Positions 17,968 to 26,336 of a stretch of 64,000 nt of DNA are shown in pieces; the stretch's first letter is position 1, and every line of letters begins with the position of its first letter. This DNA is from Wenyingzhuangia aestuarii (GTDB taxonomy: Bacteria; Bacteroidota; Bacteroidia; Flavobacteriales; Flavobacteriaceae): NCBI RefSeq assembly GCF_011927765.1, contig NZ_JAATJG010000011.1, forward strand, positions 81,620 through 145,619. The letters run 5' to 3'. The position numbers and the translations under genes are program-made. A model generated the notes under the pieces. The model ran no database searches. It was not told the origin of the DNA and saw only the letters and a list, made by a program, of their open reading frames with translations.

Positions 17968-20433
17968 ATGAAAAAAAGTTTCACCGTTTTTAAGCAAGTT
18001 TTTGTAGCAGTTGCAGCGCTGTTGTTAACCATTGCATGCAATCAAAAAAACACAAACCACAGTCAAGATATTGATTTTAATAAAGGATGGAAGTTTACCA
18101 AAGGCGAGGTGTCAGAAGCAATCAACCCAGCTTATAATGATGCCGATTGGGAAACCGTAAATGTTCCTCACGATTGGAGTATTAAAGGTCCTTTTTCTAA
18201 AGACAATCCTTCTTTTTCTAGAGGAGGTTGGTTGCCAACAGGAAAATGTACGTACAGAAAATCTTTTACGGTAGATGCTAATGAAAAAGAGAACAAAGTA
18301 TTTGTTTATTTTGATGGTGCTTACAGAAACTCTGTAGTATATATTAATGGAAATAAAGTAGGATATAGACCTTTAGGATATATTGGTTTTCAGTATGATT
18401 TAACAGAGTATATTAATTTTGATAGTGAAAATGTATTAACTGTAACATTAGATAATTCTGCACAACCAGGACACAGATGGTATTCTGGAACAGGGATTTA
18501 TAGAGATGTTACTTTAAAAATTAGAAATAAAACTTTTATTCCTAATTGGAGTTTGTATGTAACTACTCCCGAAATTACTAAAGAACAAGCAACGGTAAAC
18601 GCTGTTTTTAATATTCAAACAGAATTTGCTAAAACAAAAAACATAGTCGCTAAAATTAGTGCTATTAATAATGGAAGTGTCGTGACTTCTACAGAAATAA
18701 ATCAAACAGTTTCATTAGAAAAAATTACAGAAGTTAAGGTAGATTTAGCTATTAACAATCCAAAATTATGGTCTCCAGAAACTCCAGAACTATACACAGT
18801 ACAAGTTGAATTGTTTGATAATGGAGTTTTGGTAGGTAAAGAAACTACAAGAACAGGAATTAGAAGTTTAGGATATAGTAAAGACACTGGGTTTTCTATA
18901 AACGGAGAACAAATTAAATTAAAAGGGGTTTGTTTACATCATGCAGGTGGGCCTTTAGGGTCGGCTGTTTACAAAAGAACCATCCAGAGACAATTGGAAA
19001 TTTTAAGAGAAATGGGGTGCAATGCGGTAAGAACTTCACACAATCCTTTTTCAACAGAATTTTTAGATACCTGTGATGAAATGGGGTTTTTGGTAATGAA
19101 CGAAATGTTTGATGAATGGGAAGTGGTAAAAAATCCTACCACTGTTCAAGACGGTAAAAAAGTTCGTATTCCTGTAAAGTATTATGCAGATATTTTTAAA
19201 GAATGGGCAGATAAAGATTTGACAGATTTTGTGTTGAGAGATAGAAACCATCCATCGGTGGTAATGTGGAGTATTGGAAACGAAATTGATCAAATGAAAA
19301 CCGATGAAGGTGTACCTATTGCCAATAGATTAATTGATATTGTTCATAGTTTAGATGATAGACCTGTAACTAACGGATTAATTGGTTATGGTTGGGATGC
19401 TTGGCCAAGCGAAGCAGCAGCATCTACTAGCGATATTAGAGGATACAATTATATTAAAGAAAACGGATTAGATAGAGAAGACAAAATAGCACCTAATGCT
19501 ATGGGAATTGTTACGGAATGTGCATCGGCTCAGTCGTATTATCCAAGATCTACTTATTTGTATGGAGACGATAAAAAAGAATGGTGGGATAAATTAGGGT
19601 ATAAATACAATGATGCCTACAATTGGGTAGAACAAAGAGAATTAATTGGTTTTAGAGGAGTGCAAGCTTGGAAAGATATTAAAAACAGACCTGATATTAT
19701 GGGACAGTTTATTTGGACAGGTTGGGATTATTTAGGAGAGGTTATTCCTTATGGTTGGCCAGCTAGATCTTCTTCTTTTGCTCCTATAGATTTGTGCGGT
19801 TTTCCTAAAGATGGCTATTATTTTTATCAATCTCAGTGGTCTAACAAACCTATGGTTCATATTTTTCCTCACTGGAATTTAGAGGGGCAAGAAGGGAAAA
19901 AAGTAACCGTATATGCATACACTAATGGTGATGAGGTAGAATTGTTTCAAGATGGAAAATCTTTAGGAAAACAAAAAAATGATGTTAATGGAGTAGAATA
20001 CCAACAATGGGAAGTTGTTTATCAGCCAGGAACCTTAAAAGCAATATCATACAAAAACGGAAAAGAGTTTGCTACAAAAGAAGTGAAAACAGCAGGAAAA
20101 GCTGCTAAAATTGAATTGTTTGCTAGAAGAGCTAATTTAAAAGCAGACGGAGAAGATTTATCATACATAGAGTGTACGGTTTTAGATAAAGATGGAAATG
20201 TAGTTCCTAAGGCAGCTAATTTAATTCAGTTTGAGGTGCAAGGAGCTGCAACTTTAATAGGAGTTGGAAATGGAGATAATATGAATCACGATTCTTTTCA
20301 AGCTTCCGAAAGAAAAGCATTTAACGGAAAATGTTTGGCAATTATTAAAACGTTAGAAGTAGCTGGAGGGATTAAATTTGTTGCAAAAAGTATAGGATTA
20401 GAAACGGCAACAATTGAATTTACCTCTAAATAA
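17968..20433 (+). CDS. GH2 family beta-galactosidase lipoprotein
   Basis: An 821-residue GH2 retaining exo-glycosidase with a lipoprotein signal (lipobox TIACNQ, Cys24). Domain order: sugar-binding jelly roll (~35-190), Ig-like (~200-300), TIM barrel (~305-600) and C-terminal Ig-like domains of the kind seen in DUF4982-containing GH2 enzymes (~630-821). The acid/base is Glu439 in WSIGNEI and the likely nucleophile is Glu517 in VTECASA. In this locus it would remove terminal beta-D-galactose from galactan oligosaccharides freed of their L-sugar caps. Beta-glucuronidase or another beta-specificity cannot be excluded. It has its own transcription unit after the 17839 terminator. Confidence 0.9.
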   Translation: MKKSFTVFKQVFVAVAALLLTIACNQKNTNHSQDIDFNKGWKFTKGEVSEAINPAYNDADWETVNVPHDWSIKGPFSKDNPSFSRGGWLPTGKCTYRKSFTVDANEKENKVFVYFDGAYRNSVVYINGNKVGYRPLGYIGFQYDLTEYINFDSENVLTVTLDNSAQPGHRWYSGTGIYRDVTLKIRNKTFIPNWSLYVTTPEITKEQATVNAVFNIQTEFAKTKNIVAKISAINNGSVVTSTEINQTVSLEKITEVKVDLAINNPKLWSPETPELYTVQVELFDNGVLVGKETTRTGIRSLGYSKDTGFSINGEQIKLKGVCLHHAGGPLGSAVYKRTIQRQLEILREMGCNAVRTSHNPFSTEFLDTCDEMGFLVMNEMFDEWEVVKNPTTVQDGKKVRIPVKYYADIFKEWADKDLTDFVLRDRNHPSVVMWSIGNEIDQMKTDEGVPIANRLIDIVHSLDDRPVTNGLIGYGWDAWPSEAAASTSDIRGYNYIKENGLDREDKIAPNAMGIVTECASAQSYYPRSTYLYGDDKKEWWDKLGYKYNDAYNWVEQRELIGFRGVQAWKDIKNRPDIMGQFIWTGWDYLGEVIPYGWPARSSSFAPIDLCGFPKDGYYFYQSQWSNKPMVHIFPHWNLEGQEGKKVTVYAYTNGDEVELFQDGKSLGKQKNDVNGVEYQQWEVVYQPGTLKAISYKNGKEFATKEVKTAGKAAKIELFARRANLKADGEDLSYIECTVLDKDGNVVPKAANLIQFEVQGAATLIGVGNGDNMNHDSFQASERKAFNGKCLAIIKTLEVAGGIKFVAKSIGLETATIEFTSK

Positions 20434-20682
20434 AAAGTACTTTTTACCGTTAGGTGATTGTGTATAGATTGTAATTTTTTTAAATAGAGGTGTTAGTATA
20501 TAATACTAATAAATTTTTAAGTACGTAATAAACAACGTAATATAGACTAGATTAAGGGCTTGTTTTTTAAAAGCTTAATCATATGTTTTAGATATTAAAT
20601 CCTCTGTATCTAAAGAAAGACGTATAAATACTCACTTTTGTAACAGAAAGTTGGAGGAGTCCATTTTGATTATTAAATAATT
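20434..20682 (+). other. Intergenic gap before GH29
   Basis: 249 bp of AT-rich DNA without a credible reading frame. A weak inverted repeat (GATTAAG...CTTAATC, 20550-20581) and a GGAGGAG string 30 bp before the ATG are visible; the latter is too far from the start to be a ribosome binding site. It probably carries the GH29 promoter. Confidence 0.4.
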
Positions 20683-22224
20683 ATGAGAATGTTTAAGAAA
20701 ATAATTTTAGCCTTAGTGGCAGGAGCTTTTTTGCTAGTAGCATGTAAAGGATCTGTTCAGAAAAAAGAAGAAGCCAAAACAGTTTTTGAACCGAATTGGG
20801 AATCTATTAAGAAAAACTACAAAGATCCAGCGTGGTTTAACAAACAGAAATTTGGGATTTTTATTCACTGGGGAGCATATGCTGTTCCTGCATTTTCTTC
20901 GGAATGGTATCCAAGAAACATGTATATGGACACGGCTACTTTTACAGCTCAATTAAAACATCAAAAAACAGGGCCTCATCCAGCTTATACACACCACGTT
21001 AAAACGTATGGAGATCCTAAAGAATTTGGATATAAAGATTTTATTCCAATGTTTAAAGCGGAAAAATTTAATCCACAAGAATGGATTACTTTGTTTAAAC
21101 AAGCGGGAGCTAAATATGTAGTGCCTGTTGCAGATCATCACGATGGTTTTGCAATGTATAAGTCTAATACAACTCGTTGGAATTCTGTAGACATGGGACC
21201 TAAAAGAGATGTTTTAGGAGAATTAATGACAGAAGGTCGTAAGCAAGGGTTAATTATGGGAGCATCTTCTCACTTTGCATTCAACTGGTCTTTCTTTAAC
21301 AAAAAAGATCACTTTGATACTACAGACCCTGAATATGCAGATTTATATTCATCTAAAGGAAAAGATTTACGCGAACCAGTTTCAGAAGCATTTAAAGAAA
21401 GATGGTGGGCTAGAACTAAAGATTTAATAGATAACTATCAGCCAGATATTTTATGGTTTGATTTTATGTTGGATACTCCTGATTTTAGAGAATATCGTCC
21501 AAAATTAGCAGCATATTATTACAACAAAGGAATTGAGTGGGGTAAAGAAGTAGTGTTGCAAGACAAAAACTTTTACGAACAAGCTTTTCCCGAAGGAACT
21601 GTTGTGTATGATTTAGAAAGAGGAAAATTGGCTGATATTAGAAAATTACCATGGCAAACAGATACATCTATTGGTAAAAACTCTTGGAGCCATGTTTCTA
21701 ACTGGAAATCTAAAACTACCAATGACTTGTTAGATAACTTAATTGATATTGTTTCTAAAAATGGAAACTTATTATTAAATGTAGGGCCTAAAGCAGATGG
21801 AACTATTCCAGATGATCAAGCAAAAATATTATTGCAAATGGGAGATTGGTTAAGTGTTAACGGAGATGCTATTTACAATACTAAATATTGGAGAACTTTT
21901 GGAGAAGGACCAACAGAGGTTAAAAAAGGACATCACTCAGAAGGAAAGAATAAAGACTTTACAGGTCAAGATATTCGTTTTACGCAAAGTGAAGATGGAA
22001 CAAAATTATATGCTATTTTAATGGAATGGCCTACAACAGGAAGTGTAAGTATTCACTCTTTAGGATTGGATAACGAATACTCAAAAGACATTACAGTAAA
22101 ATCTATTAAAATGTTAAGTACCGGTAATACTTTACAATGGAAGCAAAAATCTGATGGTTTGGAGGTTGAATTACCTTCAGAAAAACCAGGAGCTTATGCT
22201 TACGTATTAGAATTGAACTTGTAA
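20683..22224 (+). CDS. GH29 alpha-L-fucosidase/alpha-L-galactosidase lipoprotein
   Basis: A 513-residue GH29 enzyme with a lipoprotein signal (VACKGS, Cys21), so membrane-anchored, unlike the soluble-type GH29 at 2806-4365. Motifs: FGIFIHWG (57-64), HHDGFAMY (152-159) and likely nucleophile Asp260 in ILWFDFM. It should release a terminal alpha-L-fucose or alpha-L-galactose. The two GH29 copies in one PUL differ in pocket residues and anchoring, suggesting division of labour (two linkages, or outside versus periplasm). It is preceded by a 249-bp gap and ends at a bidirectional terminator shared with the LacI gene. Confidence 0.9.
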   Translation: MRMFKKIILALVAGAFLLVACKGSVQKKEEAKTVFEPNWESIKKNYKDPAWFNKQKFGIFIHWGAYAVPAFSSEWYPRNMYMDTATFTAQLKHQKTGPHPAYTHHVKTYGDPKEFGYKDFIPMFKAEKFNPQEWITLFKQAGAKYVVPVADHHDGFAMYKSNTTRWNSVDMGPKRDVLGELMTEGRKQGLIMGASSHFAFNWSFFNKKDHFDTTDPEYADLYSSKGKDLREPVSEAFKERWWARTKDLIDNYQPDILWFDFMLDTPDFREYRPKLAAYYYNKGIEWGKEVVLQDKNFYEQAFPEGTVVYDLERGKLADIRKLPWQTDTSIGKNSWSHVSNWKSKTTNDLLDNLIDIVSKNGNLLLNVGPKADGTIPDDQAKILLQMGDWLSVNGDAIYNTKYWRTFGEGPTEVKKGHHSEGKNKDFTGQDIRFTQSEDGTKLYAILMEWPTTGSVSIHSLGLDNEYSKDITVKSIKMLSTGNTLQWKQKSDGLEVELPSEKPGAYAYVLELNL

Positions 22225-22246
22225 TATGTTAATTTTTTGGTTTGGT

Positions 22247-22279
22247 AAAAAGGTTTTGTCGCAAGACAAAACCTTTTTT
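22247..22279. terminator. Bidirectional terminator between GH29 and the LacI regulator
   Basis: Perfect 14-bp stem AAAAAGGTTTTGTC / GACAAAACCTTTTT with loop GCAA, flanked by A and T tracts. It sits at a convergent junction and just touches the regulator's stop codon. Confidence 0.85.
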
Positions 22280-23301
22280 TATTCCTTTTTTTTAGAGGAT
22301 GCTCTTACAATAAGTTCGGCATCTAAAATAATTTTGTTTAGTTGAGGTTTCCAAGTTTTGTCTTTTTCTCTTTTTAAAAATTGTTTAGCTACCAGCTTTC
22401 CTATTTGTTCATTATGTTGGTAAATAGTAGAAATAGCAGGAGTTACTAAAGATGTAAAAGGTTCGTTACTAAAACCAACCAAGGCAATTTCTTCGGGAAC
22501 TTTTATGTTGTTTTCTAATAGAACTTGTAAGGCACCAAGTGCAGCATAATCACCAGCAGCATAAACACCATCGGGTCTTTGAGGAAGTTTTAAAAGTTCT
22601 TCCATTTTTTGTCTACCTCCCTCTACGGTAAGATCACCTTCTAGTATTAATTCTTTTTCCAAAGGCAAATTGTGTTTTTCAAGTGCATCAATATACCCTT
22701 TAATACGGTTGTTATATATTCGGGTGTGTCTGTATCCAGCAATATGTGCAATTCTTTTACAGCCTTGCTCTACCATGTGGTCTACTACAATATGACTGCT
22801 TTTATAATCGTCAATTCCAATGTAGTCAACACCAATGTCATTATCACCTCTGTCATATAGAATTAAAGGAATTTCTTTGGCTTTAATTTTTTCGTAATGA
22901 CTAAAATCTACAGTTTCGTTGGTTAAAGATGCTATAATACCATCTACTTGAGTTTGTAATAACGTTTCAATATTTCTACACTCTTTATCATACGATTCGT
23001 TAGATTGTGTAAAGATTACATTGTACCCTTTTTTGTTTAATTCTTCTTCCATGTTTTCTACCACAGAAGAAAAGAAATGACTATTGGTTCTAGGTACAAT
23101 AACTCCAACTAATTTGCTCTTTCCACTTCGTAGAGCAGAGGCTAATTGGTTGGGTTGATATTCAAGTTCTTTAGCTACTTTTTTTACAGCTGCTTTGGTC
23201 TTGTCACTTATTCTAGGATGGTTGTGCAAAGCTCTAGATACGGCTGAAGGTGTAATTTTCAAAACATTAGCAATATCTTTTATGGTGGTTTTCTTTTTCA
23301 T
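22279..23301 (-). CDS. LacI-family repressor of the L-galactose operon
   Basis: A ~340-residue LacI/GalR regulator: N-terminal HTH (TIKDIANVLKITPSAVSRALHNHP) with hinge helix YQPNQLASALRSGKSKLVGVIVP, then a periplasmic-binding-protein-like sensor domain. I choose the ATG at 23301, giving MKKKTTIKDIA, the usual LacI N-terminus; the 13-residue upstream extension (from 23340) would run into an operator. It is divergent from the LgoD gene and the gap holds two 20-bp palindromes with the central CG expected of LacI operators, one 20 bp before its own start. It therefore probably represses itself and the catabolic operon; the inducer is presumably an L-galactose pathway intermediate. Confidence 0.9.
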   Translation of the reverse strand: MKKKTTIKDIANVLKITPSAVSRALHNHPRISDKTKAAVKKVAKELEYQPNQLASALRSGKSKLVGVIVPRTNSHFFSSVVENMEEELNKKGYNVIFTQSNESYDKECRNIETLLQTQVDGIIASLTNETVDFSHYEKIKAKEIPLILYDRGDNDIGVDYIGIDDYKSSHIVVDHMVEQGCKRIAHIAGYRHTRIYNNRIKGYIDALEKHNLPLEKELILEGDLTVEGGRQKMEELLKLPQRPDGVYAAGDYAALGALQVLLENNIKVPEEIALVGFSNEPFTSLVTPAISTIYQHNEQIGKLVAKQFLKREKDKTWKPQLNKIILDAELIVRASSKKKE

Positions 23302-23320
23302 ATTCAAAATATTACTATAT

Positions 23321-23340
23321 TTGTTCAATCGTTTGAGCAA
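23321..23340. promoter_or_regulatory. Putative LacI operator O2 (imperfect palindrome)
   Basis: TTGTTCAATCGTTTGAGCAA, matching the perfect operator at 23446 in 18 of 20 bases with the same CG centre. The two centres are 125 bp apart. It lies just upstream of the regulator start, fitting autorepression. Confidence 0.72.
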
Positions 23341-23445
23341 ATGTAAATATTCTAATTGTTTTATTCAATATATCGGGTATTTAATGTGTTAAAATTGTAA
23401 AATTAATAATTGATGTTTTTTCGATTGTTAATTTTTTTAGCCCGT

Positions 23446-23465
23446 TTGTTCAAACGTTTGAACAA
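23446..23465. promoter_or_regulatory. Putative LacI operator O1 (perfect 20-bp palindrome)
   Basis: TTGTTCAAACGTTTGAACAA is its own reverse complement and has the central CG step typical of LacI-family sites. It ends 23 bp before the LgoD start codon, where it would block transcription or initiation. No further copy was seen in the other intergenic regions of the window. Confidence 0.8.
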
Positions 23466-23488
23466 CGAATTTAAATCTAAAAAATAAG

Positions 23489-24499
23489 ATGAAATATATA
23501 GTTTGTGAAGAGCCAGGAAAGTTTTTATTAAAGGAAAAAGAAGCTCCTGTTCGTAAAGAAAATGAAGCCTTATTAAGAGTGAAAAAAGTAGGAATCTGTG
23601 GAACAGATTTACATGCTTATTCTGGAAATCAAGCATTTTTTACATATCCAAGAATTTTAGGACACGAATTAGCTTCTGAAATTGTTGAAATTGGAGATAA
23701 TGAAAGAGGATTAAAAGCTGGAGACAAGGTAGTGGTTATGCCCTACGTAAGTTGTGGTAAATGTATTGCTTGTCGTAACGGAAAAACAAACTGTTGTACA
23801 AACATTAGTGTATTAGGTGTACATTCTGATGGAGGTATGCAAGAGTATATTACAGTTCGTCAAGATTTATTATTACCTGCTAATGATTTGTCTGATGATC
23901 AAATGGCAATTGTAGAACCTTTAGCAATTGGAGCACATGCAATTCGTAGAGCCAATGTTCAAAAAGGAGAAACGGTTGTAGTTGTAGGTTGTGGACCTAT
24001 TGGAATTGGAATGGTTAAGTTGGCTCAAATAGCTGGGGCAACAGTAATTGTTTTAGATGTAAACGACGATCGTTTAAAATATACAAAAGAAGAAATAGGA
24101 GCAGATTACGTTATTAACGTAAATAATAATCCTGCTGAAAAAATTGCAGAAATAACTAATGGTGATATGGCAACTGCTGTTTTTGACGCTACCGGATTTA
24201 AAGGAGCATTAGAAGTAGGACCAGATTACATGTCTCACGGAGGACGTTATGTATTAGTTGGATTATCTAAAGGAGATTTAACTTTTGCACATCCAAAAAT
24301 CCATGCCAAAGAAACTACTATTATGTGTAGTAGAAACGCAACTACCGAAGATTTTGAGCACGTAATTAGTGTGTTAGATCAGTTTCCAACAAGTTCATTT
24401 ATTACGCACAATGTGCCATTTACAGAAATGATAGAAAATTTTGATAGTTGGACAAAACCAGCTACGGGAGTAATTAAGGCAACTGTAGATTTTAGCTAA
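23489..24499 (+). CDS. lgoD: Zinc-dependent L-galactonate 5-dehydrogenase (LgoD-like)
   Basis: A 336-residue medium-chain zinc alcohol dehydrogenase, predicted to oxidise L-galactonate to D-tagaturonate with NAD. Catalytic zinc ligands C37, H59 and E60 (VGICGTD, LGHE), structural zinc cysteines 89/92/95/103, and a Rossmann motif VVGCGPIGIG (~163). The stretch from VGICGTD through GNQAFF to YPRILGHE closely matches remembered E. coli YjjN/LgoD, and the later KETTIMCSRNATTEDF also fits. First gene of the LacI-controlled operon, which supplies UxaB, UxaA, KDG kinase and KDPG aldolase in pathway logic. Other sugar-acid or polyol dehydrogenases of the family are the alternative. Confidence 0.82.
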   Translation: MKYIVCEEPGKFLLKEKEAPVRKENEALLRVKKVGICGTDLHAYSGNQAFFTYPRILGHELASEIVEIGDNERGLKAGDKVVVMPYVSCGKCIACRNGKTNCCTNISVLGVHSDGGMQEYITVRQDLLLPANDLSDDQMAIVEPLAIGAHAIRRANVQKGETVVVVGCGPIGIGMVKLAQIAGATVIVLDVNDDRLKYTKEEIGADYVINVNNNPAEKIAEITNGDMATAVFDATGFKGALEVGPDYMSHGGRYVLVGLSKGDLTFAHPKIHAKETTIMCSRNATTEDFEHVISVLDQFPTSSFITHNVPFTEMIENFDSWTKPATGVIKATVDFS

Positions 24500-24538
24500 A
24501 AAAAAATAACCAAAACCAAACCAAAAATAATAATAATC

Positions 24539-25573
24539 ATGTTTTCAAAAAAACATAAAGTGATCACCTTTGGTGAGATTCTGGGAAGATTATCTCCTCC
24601 CAATCACCTAAGGTTTAGTCAAGCCAGCTCTTTAGAGGTTATCTATGGAGGTGGAGAGTTTAATGTAGCGGCTTCTTTAGCTAACTACGGAATTAGAGCT
24701 CAGTTTATTTCAGCTGTTCCAGACAATGCTATTGGAGATTGTGTACTTCAAAGTATTAGGAGTAGAAACGTAGGAGCTAAATATATTTTAAGACAAGGAA
24801 ATAGATTAGGCTTGTATTTTCTAGAACACGGAGCTTCTGGTAGAAACAGTGCTGTTGTGTACGATAGAGCAAATTCTGCAATGTCTGAAGTAAAACCTGG
24901 TCAATTTGATTGGGATACTATTTTTAAAGGAGCTACTTGGTTCCATTGGAGTGGTATAACACCAGCTTTGTCACAATCTGCAGCAGATACTTGTTTAGAA
25001 GCTGTTAAAGCTGCTGCTGAAAGGGGGTTAACTATTTCTACAGACTTAAATTACCGAAGCAAGTTGTGGAAATACGGAAAACAACCTAAAGAAATTATGC
25101 CTGAGTTGTTAAAGTATAGCAATGTTATTTTAGCAGATGTAGATACCGCTATGTTTATGCTAGGAAAAGCTAAAATCAATCCTGATTATAGCAAAGACGA
25201 TGAGGTTAAAATGTTGTTTGATAAAATTATAGAGTTGTTACCAAACGTGCATACTATTGGTATGACCTTTAGAAACTCTGTAAATGCCTCTCATCAAAGG
25301 ATAGGAGGTTTATTATATAAAGACAATCAATTATATAGAGCAAGAATTAACGAAATATCACCTGTGGTAGATAGAGTAGGAACAGGAGATGCATTTATGG
25401 GGGGGTTGCTTTATGGTTTAATAGAATATAAAGACGATTTACAAAAAGCAGTAGCTTTTGCTACATCTGCATGTGTAATTAAGCACACTATTTTTGGAGA
25501 TGTAAATAGAGCTTCTAAGCAAGAAGTTGTTGACTTTATGGAAAGTGACGGATCTGCATTGGTAGATAGGTAA
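24539..25573 (+). CDS. kdgK: PfkB-family 2-keto-3-deoxygluconate kinase
   Basis: A 344-residue ribokinase/PfkB-family kinase, predicted to phosphorylate KDG to KDPG with ATP. The N-terminal substrate part has GEFNVAASLANYG (~39-51), and the C-terminal ATP/anion-hole signature RVGTGDAFMGGLLYG contains the catalytic Asp. The size fits KDG kinases. It is 39 bp after LgoD and before the KDPG aldolase, which settles the substrate better than the fold does. The dehydratase upstream in the pathway (UxaA) is two genes further down. Confidence 0.85.
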   Translation: MFSKKHKVITFGEILGRLSPPNHLRFSQASSLEVIYGGGEFNVAASLANYGIRAQFISAVPDNAIGDCVLQSIRSRNVGAKYILRQGNRLGLYFLEHGASGRNSAVVYDRANSAMSEVKPGQFDWDTIFKGATWFHWSGITPALSQSAADTCLEAVKAAAERGLTISTDLNYRSKLWKYGKQPKEIMPELLKYSNVILADVDTAMFMLGKAKINPDYSKDDEVKMLFDKIIELLPNVHTIGMTFRNSVNASHQRIGGLLYKDNQLYRARINEISPVVDRVGTGDAFMGGLLYGLIEYKDDLQKAVAFATSACVIKHTIFGDVNRASKQEVVDFMESDGSALVDR

Positions 25574-25657
25574 TGGTTAGCTGTTTAAGCAAAAAAAACA
25601 GTTAATCACAAACACAATTAAACAAACAAATAATTAAACGATTAAAATTTTAAAAAG

Positions 25658-26326
25658 ATGGCACAATTTTCAAGAATAGAAGTAGCACAAGTGATGAAAG
25701 AAACAGGAATGGTTCCTTTATTTTATCACCCAGATATAGAATTAGGTAAAAAAGTATTAAAAGCTTGTTACGATGGTGGAGCACGTTTGTTAGAATTTAC
25801 AGCTAGAGGAGATTTTGCTCACGAAGTTTTTGCTGCATTAACAAAATATGCTATTGCCGAATTACCTGGAATGATTATGGGAGTTGGATCTATTACAGAT
25901 GCAGCTGCAGCTTCATTATACATGTCTTTAGGAGCAAACTTTATTGTAACTCCTGTGTTTAGAGAAGATATTGCCATTGCTTGTAACAGACGTAAAGTAG
26001 CTTGGAATCCAGGTTGTGGAACGCTAACAGAAATAGCTAGAGCAGAGGAATTAGGATGCGAAATTGTAAAACTATTCCCTGGAAACTTATACGGACCTAA
26101 CTTTGTAAAAGGAATTGTAGGGCCTCAACCTTGGACATCTATTATGCCTACAGGTGGAGTTACTACAGAAGAAGACAATTTAAAAGGTTGGTTTGATGCA
26201 GGAGTTGTTTGTGTGGGAATGGGGTCTCAGTTAATTAGCAAACAAATATTAGCAGATAAAGATTATGCAGGTTTAGAAAAAACAGTTGCAAAAGCTTTAG
26301 AAACAATTAAAAAAGTAAGAGGTTAA
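25658..26326 (+). CDS. eda: KDPG aldolase (2-dehydro-3-deoxy-phosphogluconate aldolase)
   Basis: A 222-residue class I aldolase, splitting KDPG to pyruvate and glyceraldehyde-3-phosphate. Catalytic elements are Glu in LLEFTARG, the loop WNPGCGTLTEIA, and the Schiff-base Lys in EIVKLFPG (~residue 139). It is the last step of the L-galactose route. It lies 84 bp after the kinase and 10 bp before UxaA. A 2-keto-3-deoxy-6-phosphogalactonate aldolase role is possible but not suggested by the neighbours. Confidence 0.9.
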   Translation: MAQFSRIEVAQVMKETGMVPLFYHPDIELGKKVLKACYDGGARLLEFTARGDFAHEVFAALTKYAIAELPGMIMGVGSITDAAAASLYMSLGANFIVTPVFREDIAIACNRRKVAWNPGCGTLTEIARAEELGCEIVKLFPGNLYGPNFVKGIVGPQPWTSIMPTGGVTTEEDNLKGWFDAGVVCVGMGSQLISKQILADKDYAGLEKTVAKALETIKKVRG

Positions 26327-26336
26327 AAATAAAAAT

